Source: Gordonia malaquae NBRC 108250 (GTDB taxonomy: Bacteria; Actinomycetota; Actinomycetes; Mycobacteriales; Mycobacteriaceae). Taken from it: a stretch of DNA of 64,000 nucleotides. Shown here piece by piece: positions 9,504-17,279 of the stretch (position 1 is the first letter of the stretch; each line of letters opens with the position of its first letter). The stretch spans positions 143,624 to 207,623 of the forward strand of contig NZ_BAOP01000005.1 in the NCBI RefSeq assembly GCF_000344135.1. Reading direction: 5' to 3'. The notes under the pieces were generated by a model, which was given only the letters and a program-made list of their open reading frames with translations, was not told the origin of the DNA and searched no databases. The position numbers were made by a program, and so were the translations under genes.

Positions 9504-11201
9504 GTGACTGTTGTGAGTTCATCGGTGAAGCGTCGTGTCGGCGCACGGGGATGGATCGCGCGAGGACTCCTCGCCGCGATCATGCTGACAGCTCTCGTCT
9601 TCGCATTCGACTACGCCCTCGGCCACGGCAAGACAGCTCGTGGTGTGCAGATCGCCGAGTTCGATCTCGGCGGGAAGTCGGACGACCAGGCCCGGGCGAT
9701 CCTCCAGCAGATCTCCGTCGTCGCGCACGGGCCGATCACCGTCCGCACGGACTCGGGTTCGGCAGCGATCGACCCCGCCGAGTTGGGCGCCTCCTTCGAC
9801 GTCGAGGGCACGCTCGCTCGACTCAAAGAACAGCCCGCGAATCCGTTCACCCGCCTCGCTGCGCTCTTCGGAGCGCATCGTGATGTGGCACCCGTCGTCG
9901 ACATCAACCGCGCATCGTTCGACAAGGCGCTCGATGCCCGCCGAACCACGCTCGAGAAGGCGGCCGTTGAGGGCGGCGTCCACTTCGACGGCCTGCGTCC
10001 GGTCGCCGACTACCCGGCCACCGGGATGCGGATCGACCGAGACGCCGGAGTGATCGCGGTCGGAGAGCACTGGCTGGAGGGCGGCCCGCTCGACCTCGCG
10101 ATGGAGCCGTTCTCCCCGACAGTCGCCCGGGCCACCGTCGACGCCACCGTCGCCGACGTCGCGCCGCAGGTCACGGCGTCGCCGCTCCGGCTCAAGAGTC
10201 GGGGACGGGACATCATGCTGACACCTCGAGAACTCGGGTCGGTTGTCACGTTCGTCGCCGACGGCAAGGGCGGCCTCGTCCCACATGTGAAAGCGGCGGA
10301 CGCCGAGAAAGTGTTGTCCGCGCGTACCGCTCGCACCGAGAGTGAACCCGTCAGCGCGACGTTCCGACTGGTCGGCGGCGCTCCAAAGGTGGTGCCGTCC
10401 GTCGAAGGCGCGAAGGTGGACTGGACCAAGACGGCCGACGCGATCGCGTCCGCGTCGATCGCCGACACCCGGACGACAGACGTCGAGTACACAGTCTCCA
10501 AGCCGAAGCTCACCACGTCGGCGGCGAAACGGCTCGGTGTCACCGAGATGGTCTCCGAGTTCACCACCGGCGGGTTCAGCGGTCCGTCGGGCGAGAACAT
10601 CCGGATAGTCGCGGAGAAGGTCGACAGGGCCGTCGTCCTTCCAGGAAAGACGTTCTCCCTCAACGGGTACACCGGTCCGCGTGGCTCGGCACAGGGCTAC
10701 GTCGAGTCGGGGATCATCGACCACGGCAGGCCGTCCACCGCTGTCGGAGGCGGCATTTCGCAGTTCGCGACGACGCTCTACAACGCCGCGTACTTCGCCG
10801 GCCTGCAGGATGTGGACCACACCGAGCACGCCTACTACATTTCGCGGTACCCGGAGGCTCGTGAAGCGACGGTCTTCGAGGGTCTCATCGACCTGAAGTT
10901 CAAGAACGACACCAAGTACGGCGTCTTCATCGAGACGCAGTGGTCGTCGTCGAGCGTGACCGTCCGACTGTGGAGCACCAAGACGCGCGACGTCGAGTCG
11001 ATCACCGGTGACCGCACCTTGCCGACGTCGCCGGAGACGGTGACCGTTCCGCGTGGCGACGACTGCATCGCCAGCAGTGGGCTGCCCGGCTTCACCGCGT
11101 CCGACACTCGCGTGATCCGCGATCACCGGACCGGACGTGAGATCAACCGGCACACGCGGACCGTCCGATACGCACCGGAGCCCGTCGTTCGCTGTCGTTG
11201 A
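9504..11201 (+). CDS. VanW family protein, membrane-anchored, with PG-binding-4-like domains
   Basis: 565 residues. One N-terminal transmembrane helix (about residues 17-35, IARGLLAAIMLTALVFAFDYA), then two repeats of the YoaR/PG-binding-4 type, each about 120 residues with a GGKSDDQA-like start, and a C-terminal VanW domain (about residues 365-500) with the signature GGGISQFATTLYNAAYFAGL. The VanW fold has a putative metal/hydrolase-like pocket but no established reaction. Extracytoplasmic envelope role is inferred. GTG 9504 is the start used; a second in-frame GTG at 9513 is possible. Confidence 0.8.
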   Translation: MTVVSSSVKRRVGARGWIARGLLAAIMLTALVFAFDYALGHGKTARGVQIAEFDLGGKSDDQARAILQQISVVAHGPITVRTDSGSAAIDPAELGASFDVEGTLARLKEQPANPFTRLAALFGAHRDVAPVVDINRASFDKALDARRTTLEKAAVEGGVHFDGLRPVADYPATGMRIDRDAGVIAVGEHWLEGGPLDLAMEPFSPTVARATVDATVADVAPQVTASPLRLKSRGRDIMLTPRELGSVVTFVADGKGGLVPHVKAADAEKVLSARTARTESEPVSATFRLVGGAPKVVPSVEGAKVDWTKTADAIASASIADTRTTDVEYTVSKPKLTTSAAKRLGVTEMVSEFTTGGFSGPSGENIRIVAEKVDRAVVLPGKTFSLNGYTGPRGSAQGYVESGIIDHGRPSTAVGGGISQFATTLYNAAYFAGLQDVDHTEHAYYISRYPEAREATVFEGLIDLKFKNDTKYGVFIETQWSSSSVTVRLWSTKTRDVESITGDRTLPTSPETVTVPRGDDCIASSGLPGFTASDTRVIRDHRTGREINRHTRTVRYAPEPVVRCR

Positions 11202-11264
11202 TCTGTGGAACGTGTTCCACACCCGGCCTGTGGGTGGGGTCACCGATTGGTTATGCTCGCGAAC

Positions 11265-12041
11265 ATGGACATCACTGGAGCAAGTGCAATCGTTACCGGC
11301 GGCGCGTCGGGCATCGGCGCGGCGGCTGCCCGTCGTCTCGCGAACCGCGGCGCCAAGGTCGTCATCGCCGACCTCAAGGCAGAAGACGGCGAGGCCCTGG
11401 CGGCCGAGATCGGCGGCGCGTTCGTCAACGTCGACGTCACCAACACCGAGCAGATCGAGGCGGCGATCGCCAAGGCTCTCGAGCTCGGCCCGCTGAAGGC
11501 CGTCGTCAACTCGGCGGGTGTCGGCTGGGCGCAGCGCACCATCGGCAAGGACGGCGAGTACTCGTCGGCCCACGACCTCGAGCTGTACAAGAAGGTCATC
11601 GGCATCAACCTCATCGGCACCTTCGACGTCGTTCGCCTCACCGCCACCGCGATGAGCCGCAACGAGGCCGGCCCGTCGAACGAGCGCGGCGCCATCGTCA
11701 ACCTCGCGTCGGTCGCCGCATTCGACGGCCAGATCGGCCAGGCCGCCTACTCGTCGTCGAAGGGCGGCGTCGTCGGCATGACCCTGCCCGTCGCGCGTGA
11801 CCTGTCGGCAGTCGGCATCCGCCTGAACACCATCGCCCCCGGCCTGATCGACACCCCGATCTACGGCACCGGCGAGGCGTCGGAGGCCTTCAAGGCGAAG
11901 CTCGGTGAGAGCGTCCTGTTCCCGAAGCGCCTCGGTGTGCCGGACGAGCTGGCCTCGATGGTCGAAGAGCTCATCACCAACTCGTACATGAACGCCGAGG
12001 TCGTCCGCGTCGACGGCGGCATCCGGATGCCCCCGAAGTAG
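11265..12041 (+). CDS. Short-chain dehydrogenase/reductase (3-hydroxyacyl-CoA dehydrogenase type II-like)
   Basis: 258-residue classical SDR: NAD-binding TGGASGIG near residue 12, NSAG, the catalytic AAYSSSKGG (Tyr-x3-Lys), and a C-terminal DGGIRMPPK. The sequence resembles human HSD17B10-type enzymes that oxidise 3-hydroxyacyl-CoA, a class present in mycobacteria. ATG 11265 gives the compact family start MDITGASAIVTGG; ATG 11253 is the alternative. No clear ribosome-binding site is visible. It ends at a hairpin shared with the convergent mqo gene. Confidence 0.85.
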   Translation: MDITGASAIVTGGASGIGAAAARRLANRGAKVVIADLKAEDGEALAAEIGGAFVNVDVTNTEQIEAAIAKALELGPLKAVVNSAGVGWAQRTIGKDGEYSSAHDLELYKKVIGINLIGTFDVVRLTATAMSRNEAGPSNERGAIVNLASVAAFDGQIGQAAYSSSKGGVVGMTLPVARDLSAVGIRLNTIAPGLIDTPIYGTGEASEAFKAKLGESVLFPKRLGVPDELASMVEELITNSYMNAEVVRVDGGIRMPPK

Positions 12042-12076
12042 GACTCCTTCCTGCTCTTCGAGCGCAGTCGAGAAGT

Positions 12077-12123
12077 TTCGTCCGCCAGTTGTGTCACGTA
12101 TGTGGTCACAACTGGCGGACGAA
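12077..12123. terminator. Palindromic terminator between SDR and mqo
   Basis: TTCGTCCGCCAGTTGTG and CACAACTGGCGGACGAA form 17-bp perfect arms between convergent genes. A copy of the dispersed TCTTCGAGCG-AGTCGAG repeat lies immediately to the left (12049-12074). Confidence 0.75.
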
Positions 12124-12130
12124 CTGCGTT

Positions 12131-13591
12131 TCAGATCAGACGAAGGGCTCTGGCCGTGTCCGTGGTCACCTGCTCGACGTCCTCGTCAGTCCACTGTTCG
12201 ACGGCGAGTCCGGGCACGGCGTCGGCCATGACCGTCGCCCAACGATGCGACCACTCGTCGGGAAACGTCCTTTCCAGCATCTCGAGCATGATCGGCGCCG
12301 CCGTCGACGCTCCAGGCGATGCGCCGAGCAGGCCAGACACTTGCCGGTCGGAGCTGACGATCAGTTCGGTCCCCTGCTGTAGGACGCCTGCGGACCGCGG
12401 GCCCGGTGTGACGAGCTGTGCGCGCTGTCCGGCAGGGATCATCGTCCAGTCCGTGTCGCGTGCGTCTGGGAAGTACTGCGTCAGCTGGGAGAACCTCTTG
12501 CGGCGGCCGGCGAGGAGCTCGGAGACCAGGAAGCGGATCAGCGGCCAGTTCGTCGCGCTCGCGGACACGACGGTCCACATGTTCCGCGGATGCAGGGTGG
12601 TGAAGAAGTCTGTCAGCCGCCCGTGCTTGAGCAGTCGGGTGCTGAACGTGGCGTACGGACCGAACATGAGGTAGTCGCGTCCGTCGACTGTCCGGCGGTC
12701 GAGATGCGGCACCGACATCGGTGGCGCGCCGACAGGCGCCTGCCCGTAGACCTTGCCGTCGAGACGGGCAACGACCTCGGGACGGCCGCACCTGAGGAAC
12801 GCCGCGCCGACCGGCAACACGCCGTATTGACGGACATCATCGACTCCGGCCCGCTGCAGTTGGCGCAGCGCCTGTCCGCCTGCGCCGACGAAAACGTGAC
12901 GAGCGCGGATGCGGAAGCGGCCTGAAGGGCTCCGACCGGTGACGACGACCCCGGCGTCGGTCGTCCGTCTGATTCGATGGACGACGTGTTCGAGGAGGAC
13001 CGACGCGCGGGATGCTCCAAGGAGTTGCGACGTCAACGCACCGAAATCGACGTCGGTTCCGCGCGGGTGTCGTGTCGCGGCGACGCGGCCGAGAGACCTC
13101 CCGTCGGTCACCAGCGGTGCCCACCCCGCGAGCACGGCCGGATCGTCGGTGAACTCGAGCTCTCGGAACAACGGGTTGCCGCGCAGCGTCGAGTGTCGCC
13201 GGCGCAGGTACTCGCTGTCTGCGTCACCGAAGACGACGCTCAAATGGGGACTCGTCCGGATGAACCTGTCCGGTTCGACAGCGCCTGCCGCCGCTAGCGA
13301 GGCCCACCACTGGCGCGTCAGGAGGAACTGTTCGGCGACGCTCGCAGGCTTCGAGTCGTCTGTCGGGTCGGGCATGTAGTTCAGCTCGCAGAAGCCGGAA
13401 TGTCCGGTGCCCGCGTTGTTCCACGGGTTACTGCTCTCGTCCGCGACCTGGTCGGCCGCCTCGAGGACGACGACCGACCATGCAGGCTCCAGAACACGCA
13501 GCATCGAGGCTAGAGTCGCGGACATGATTCCGGCGCCGACGAGGACGACGTCTCCGGCGGGCAGATCGACGGGTGCGGTGCGGGTTCGCAT
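12131..13591 (-). CDS. mqo: Malate:quinone oxidoreductase
   Basis: 486-residue FAD-dependent membrane-associated enzyme that oxidises L-malate and passes electrons to the quinone pool. The FAD fold is VVLVGAGIMSATLA near the N terminus; family landmarks are SSNPWNNAGTGHSGFCELNY and the C-terminal GASPGASTAA. ATG 13591 has AGGAG five bases upstream and removes a long Arg-rich leader from the open frame. A LysR gene is divergent, so LysR control of mqo is likely. Confidence 0.93.
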   Translation of the reverse strand: MRTRTAPVDLPAGDVVLVGAGIMSATLASMLRVLEPAWSVVVLEAADQVADESSNPWNNAGTGHSGFCELNYMPDPTDDSKPASVAEQFLLTRQWWASLAAAGAVEPDRFIRTSPHLSVVFGDADSEYLRRRHSTLRGNPLFRELEFTDDPAVLAGWAPLVTDGRSLGRVAATRHPRGTDVDFGALTSQLLGASRASVLLEHVVHRIRRTTDAGVVVTGRSPSGRFRIRARHVFVGAGGQALRQLQRAGVDDVRQYGVLPVGAAFLRCGRPEVVARLDGKVYGQAPVGAPPMSVPHLDRRTVDGRDYLMFGPYATFSTRLLKHGRLTDFFTTLHPRNMWTVVSASATNWPLIRFLVSELLAGRRKRFSQLTQYFPDARDTDWTMIPAGQRAQLVTPGPRSAGVLQQGTELIVSSDRQVSGLLGASPGASTAAPIMLEMLERTFPDEWSHRWATVMADAVPGLAVEQWTDEDVEQVTTDTARALRLI

Positions 13592-13623
13592 GAGTTCTCC
13601 TAGCTCGTGACCGGTGATGACTC

Positions 13624-13675
13624 GATACTTCTGCCCCCCTGATCGATCCGTCCAATGTGCAGATGGAGAAGTATC
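13624..13675. promoter_or_regulatory. Inverted repeat in the mqo/LysR divergent promoter
   Basis: GATACTTCT (13624-13632) and AGAAGTATC (13667-13675) are exact complements separated by 34 bp. Both lie in the region between the two starts if the LysR protein begins at 13684. Candidate LysR binding half-sites or looping sites. Confidence 0.5.
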
Positions 13676-13683
13676 ATCCGAAT

Positions 13684-14583
13684 ATGCATGAATGGACGCG
13701 GGACTTCGCGCCGCTGCTGAGAGCGTTGACGGCGCTCGACGCCCACGGCGAATCGATGACGGTCGCCTCCGAAGCACTCGGCGTCTCACAGAGTTCGATG
13801 AGCAGGCGGCTGCATGCGCTCGAGGAGCGGTTGTCGGTTCCGCTCCTGGTGCGAGAGGGCCGAAACGTGCGCCTGACGCCTGCTGCCAGATCTCTCCTCG
13901 ATGACCTTCGGCGACCGTTGGCCGAGGTGGAACGGGCGCTCGAACGCGCAGCGAGCGACGGTGACGCTGAGTCGGGCCGGATCCGGTTCGGATTCCCGCT
14001 GACTATGGGCTCCGGCGACGTTCCGGAGGTGCTCGCTGCATTTCATCACCGGAATCCGCACGTTCATCTCCAGCTCAAGCAGGCGCACGGCGCGGAGCTG
14101 ATCGCCGATCTGCGTGCGGGCGAACTCGATCTGGCGATCACGATCCCACCCGCCGACGAGACGGCGCATGTACTCATCGGGTCGCAGGAGATCGTGGTCG
14201 CTACGTCGGAGCGCCACTGGGCGGCGCAGCGGGACCATGTCTCGCTCGACGAACTCGTCGATGAGGTCTTCATCGCGAATCCCGAGAACTTCCACCTTCG
14301 GGCAGCGACGGTCGAATGGTGCGCGTCCGTGGGATTCGCGCCGAACATAGCTGTCGAGATCACCGAATTCGCAACGATCCGAGAGCTCGTCGAACGCGGG
14401 CTGGGTGTGGCCCTGCTACCACGCGCGGGACGTCAGACGCCGGGTGTCGTCGAGGTGCAGGTGCGGCCGCAACGCCTGCAGCGCGACATCGGCCTCGCCT
14501 GGGCGTCGACCATCCGAACTCCCGCAGTCGACCGACTGAGCCGGTTCATCGAGGAGAACCTGCCGGTGCGCCCGCCCGCGTGA
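13684..14583 (+). CDS. LysR family transcriptional regulator
   Basis: 299 residues. Winged HTH at about residues 18-75 (ALDAHGESMTVASEALGVSQ then SMSRRLHALEERL), followed by a substrate-binding domain starting GRIRFGFPLTMGSGDVP and ending near the C terminus. ATG 13684 was preferred to GTG 13657 because an inverted repeat covers 13667-13675. Divergent from mqo, which is therefore its likely target; the small ACT-domain gene follows 23 bp later. Confidence 0.85.
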   Translation: MHEWTRDFAPLLRALTALDAHGESMTVASEALGVSQSSMSRRLHALEERLSVPLLVREGRNVRLTPAARSLLDDLRRPLAEVERALERAASDGDAESGRIRFGFPLTMGSGDVPEVLAAFHHRNPHVHLQLKQAHGAELIADLRAGELDLAITIPPADETAHVLIGSQEIVVATSERHWAAQRDHVSLDELVDEVFIANPENFHLRAATVEWCASVGFAPNIAVEITEFATIRELVERGLGVALLPRAGRQTPGVVEVQVRPQRLQRDIGLAWASTIRTPAVDRLSRFIEENLPVRPPA

Positions 14584-14606
14584 GGAATCATCGATACTCT
14601 TCGTGC

Positions 14607-15119
14607 ATGCGGAATCTCGTGTTGTCGGTGATCGGTGACGATCGGCCGGGTCTGGTGTCGGCGCTCTCGGATGCGGTCGCGTCCAACGGCGGAAACTGGG
14701 AGCGCAGTCAGTTGGCTCAGCTCGCCGGAAAGTTCGCAGGCATCGTGGTGGTGGCGGTGCCGTCCGACCGGGCTGACGGCTTGATCGAGGCGGTCACCGG
14801 ACTCGACGGACTGCTCGAAGTGGCCGTCCATTCGGGAGACGTCGCCGCGTCGCGAGACGGTGACTGGGATTCGCTGACGATCGCCGTGCTCGGCAACGAC
14901 CGCACGGGCATCGTGCAGGAGTTGTCCGCCGCACTCGGCGCCAGCGGGGTGACCATCGAGAACATGACCACCGGCACTCGAGAGGCGCCGATGGCGGGCG
15001 GGATGCTCTTCGAGGCCGAACTCCACGTGATGGTGCCGCCGAGTGTGGAACTCGACGCCGTTCGTGCCGACCTCGAACGGATCGCAGCCGAACTCCTCGT
15101 CGACCTGGACCTCAACTGA
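14607..15119 (+). CDS. Two-ACT-domain protein, GcvR-like
   Basis: 170 residues with two tandem ACT modules: LVLSVIGDDRPGLVSALSDA (residues 4-23) and LTIAVLGNDRTGIVQELSAA (about 95-114). ACT domains bind amino acids; this architecture is that of the glycine-cleavage repressor accessory protein GcvR and related regulators. No DNA-binding domain is visible, so it would act through a partner. It lies 23 bp after the LysR gene, suggesting co-transcription. Ligand unknown. Confidence 0.75.
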   Translation: MRNLVLSVIGDDRPGLVSALSDAVASNGGNWERSQLAQLAGKFAGIVVVAVPSDRADGLIEAVTGLDGLLEVAVHSGDVAASRDGDWDSLTIAVLGNDRTGIVQELSAALGASGVTIENMTTGTREAPMAGGMLFEAELHVMVPPSVELDAVRADLERIAAELLVDLDLN

Positions 15120-15120
15120 A

Positions 15121-15171
15121 CAACTTCGGCACTCTCTGCCGCGCATAGCGCGGCAGAGAGTGCCGAAGTTG
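15121..15171. repeat. 51-bp near-perfect palindrome (dispersed palindromic repeat, copy 1; terminator)
   Basis: Arms CAACTTCGGCACTCTCTGCC plus GCGC are exact complements over 24 bp around ATA. It starts just after the ACT-protein stop and ends 9 bp before the convergent MFS gene's stop. A second copy with the same outer 15 bp lies at 40246-40294, also between convergent genes. Confidence 0.75.
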
Positions 15172-15180
15172 TCGCAGATG

Positions 15181-16395
15181 CTAGCGGCGCGCGCCGAGCG
15201 TGCCCATGACGGCCGCGCCGAGGCAGGCGACCGAGATGGCTCCGGCGAACCAGGGGAACACTTCGGCAGTGCCGTACTGGGACGCGAGCGCGCCCGCGAT
15301 CACCGTGGGAATGCCCATCGCGAGATATCCGAGCAGGTAGTACGCGCTCATCACGCGGCCGCGAGCATCTGCCGGCGTCACGTCGTTGAGGTGTCGGAGC
15401 GACCCGCCGAACGCGAGGCCGAAGGCCACTCCGAGAGCGATCGAGTCGACCAGCACAAACGCCGTGGAACCGGTGTTCAGAGCCCATACTGCGCCGCCGA
15501 GCGACACGATCATGCCGATGTGCCCGACGACCGCGGACGTGCGAGGGTCGAATCGGCCACCGACCCACTGGGAGACGGCGGATGCCGCGGCCATCACGGC
15601 GACCACGATCCCGACGAAGATGATCGACGTGTGCCCGGTCGAATGCTGAGTCAGGGCGGGGTAGAGGCTGAGGAACACGCCGAGCACCGACCACGCACTG
15701 AGGATGCCGATGCCGGAGAACCAGAAGTCGGCGAGCATGGGAGTGGGCACGGACGGTTTCTGGATCCGGATGCGGGCACCGGTCTTCTCGGTGTGCGGTT
15801 CGATGAGGACGATGACGGCCACCAGCATCACCGCCACCACAACACCGACGATCGCGAACGGGATGCGCAGCGGGTTGGCCGCCCACTGGGCCGCTGCGGC
15901 CGCGCCGAAGACGGTGATCGCGATGCCCACGTTCAAGGCCACGCCGCTGAGCATGCCGTTCCGGGCGCCGCCGTGCGGACGGACGTCGAGCAGTGCAGCG
16001 CCTGCGACAACCGTGATGGCTCCGATGGCGCCGCCGTGCAGGAAGCGAGCGACGATCAACTGCCATTCCGAGGTCGCGATCAAGAACAGTCCGAGGCCGC
16101 CCAGGATCGCGAGGAGCGCGGTGATCAGCACCGGCTTGCGCCCGACTGCATCCGAGATCGGTCCGACGGTGAGCGCCGAGCCGAGGGCGCCGATCGCGTA
16201 GACGGCGAACACGATGGTGATCGACACCGGGCTGAGGTGCCACTCCTGTTGGTAGATCGGGTACAGCGGCGACGGCAATCCGGAGACGCCGAGCGCGAGA
16301 GCCAGGAGTGCGAGGAGGAGGGCGAACGACCAACGCTGCGGATGAACCGTGGTCGACGGCGAAGGAACGCCAGTCCCGGTGACAGTGGCAGTCAT
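15181..16395 (-). CDS. MFS transporter (12-TM, drug-efflux type)
   Basis: 404-residue major facilitator protein. The cytoplasmic loop motif between helices 2 and 3 is GPISDAVGRKP, and about 12 hydrophobic segments can be counted. ATG 16395 has GGAGGT just upstream. It is divergent from an ArsR repressor, with two palindromes in the gap, so it is probably induced when ArsR releases DNA. Substrate unknown. Confidence 0.82.
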   Translation of the reverse strand: MTATVTGTGVPSPSTTVHPQRWSFALLLALLALALGVSGLPSPLYPIYQQEWHLSPVSITIVFAVYAIGALGSALTVGPISDAVGRKPVLITALLAILGGLGLFLIATSEWQLIVARFLHGGAIGAITVVAGAALLDVRPHGGARNGMLSGVALNVGIAITVFGAAAAAQWAANPLRIPFAIVGVVVAVMLVAVIVLIEPHTEKTGARIRIQKPSVPTPMLADFWFSGIGILSAWSVLGVFLSLYPALTQHSTGHTSIIFVGIVVAVMAAASAVSQWVGGRFDPRTSAVVGHIGMIVSLGGAVWALNTGSTAFVLVDSIALGVAFGLAFGGSLRHLNDVTPADARGRVMSAYYLLGYLAMGIPTVIAGALASQYGTAEVFPWFAGAISVACLGAAVMGTLGARR

Positions 16396-16423
16396 GGCGA
16401 CCTCCGAGTATGTTTGACGATTA

Positions 16424-16466
16424 TCGAACGGTTCGAGACTATACGAGTGTTCGATGTTCATCGAAC
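16424..16466. promoter_or_regulatory. Two ArsR operator candidates between MFS and arsR
   Basis: TCGAACGGTTCGA (16424-16436) and the perfect 18-bp palindrome GTTCGATGTTCATCGAAC (16449-16466) share TCGAA / TTCGA half-sites and lie in the 91-bp divergent gap. Confidence 0.6.
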
Positions 16467-16486
16467 TAATTTCTGGGGAGTCGACG

Positions 16487-16810
16487 ATGACGAGCAGTGA
16501 CACCGCGACGGCCGAGCCGGTCGCCGATCTGCACGCCGTGCTGTCCGCTCTCGCCGACCCGGTGCGCTTGGAGATGGCGCGTCGCCTGCAGCATGTCGAT
16601 TCGCTGTCGTGCTCGGAGCTCTACGACACGGTCACCAAGGCGACCGCGAGCCATCACTTCAAGATCCTTCGGGAGGCGGGAGTGCTGCAGCGCCGAGCCG
16701 CCGGGCAGAGTGCTCGATACTCCTTGCGGTCGGACGACGTCGAGGCCGCGTTCCCGGGACTGCTCACAGCAGTCCTGTCGGCCGCCGACGTCGATCGCGG
16801 CGCCGACTGA
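16487..16810 (+). CDS. ArsR family winged-helix repressor
   Basis: 107 residues with the ArsR core LSALADPVRLEMARRL, CSELYDTVTKATASHHFKIL (recognition helix) and LREAGVLQRRAAGQSARY (wing). The ELYDTV helix has a single Cys, and the classical CVC metal motif is absent, so this is probably not a thiolate metal sensor. ATG 16487 follows GGGGAG by 6 bp. The divergent MFS gene is the likely target. Confidence 0.82.
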   Translation: MTSSDTATAEPVADLHAVLSALADPVRLEMARRLQHVDSLSCSELYDTVTKATASHHFKILREAGVLQRRAAGQSARYSLRSDDVEAAFPGLLTAVLSAADVDRGAD

Positions 16811-16866
16811 CACCGTCCGCGACGCACTCGAACCAGAACGGCGTTCCCGACCCCGACTCTGGAGAC

Positions 16867-16911
16867 GACGCTGCCGTCACCATCCCCCCGTTGGATGATG
16901 ACGGCAGCGTC
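16867..16911. terminator. Terminator hairpin after arsR
   Basis: GACGCTGCCGTCA and TGACGGCAGCGTC are exact complements with an inner CATCC/GGATG extension, between arsR and the convergent small gene. Confidence 0.7.
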
Positions 16912-16920
16912 AGCGTCGGG

Positions 16921-17085
16921 TCAGCCCAGGCTCCCGTTGGGCCTCACCGAGTCTTGTGTCGATCCAGACGAGTGTCCGGCGTCTCCCTCCAGCGCCGGAC
17001 CCGTCACCACCAGAATCACCAGCGCTATCGCCATCACGATTACGGCAGCGAGCTTGAGCAGTGAGAGCTGCAGGCTTCTGGTCAT
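16921..17085 (-). CDS. Small single-pass membrane protein
   Basis: 54 residues starting at ATG 17085, with one hydrophobic helix (about residues 9-29, LLKLAAVIVMAIALVILVVTG) and a polar acidic tail. GAGG lies 8 bp before the ATG, and the gene ends at a hairpin. I do not recognise the family. It is divergent from the large WD40 gene across a gap holding a perfect palindrome. Confidence 0.5.
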   Translation of the reverse strand: MTRSLQLSLLKLAAVIVMAIALVILVVTGPALEGDAGHSSGSTQDSVRPNGSLG

Positions 17086-17221
17086 CGTGGTGGTCCTCAA
17101 GGCTGGTGTACGTGGCGTTCGGCGGTCGTCGACCGACACAGACGACACTAGGGCGCACTCGAGGCCCGTGGCGAACACTCGGCAATTCCTCCCGGTGTCG
17201 TGGCAGGTCAGGCCATGTTTT

Positions 17222-17244
17222 CATTTGTCCGGTCCGGACAAATG
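17222..17244. promoter_or_regulatory. 23-bp perfect palindrome upstream of the WD40 gene
   Basis: CATTTGTCCGG-T-CCGGACAAATG, 35 bp before the GTG at 17280 and in the divergent gap. No gene overlaps it. Operator for an unknown dimeric regulator, possibly the HTH of the downstream protein itself (inference). Confidence 0.55.
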
Positions 17245-17279
17245 AGGGTCCTCGCGCGGTCTCCAACTAGGCTGAGCGC

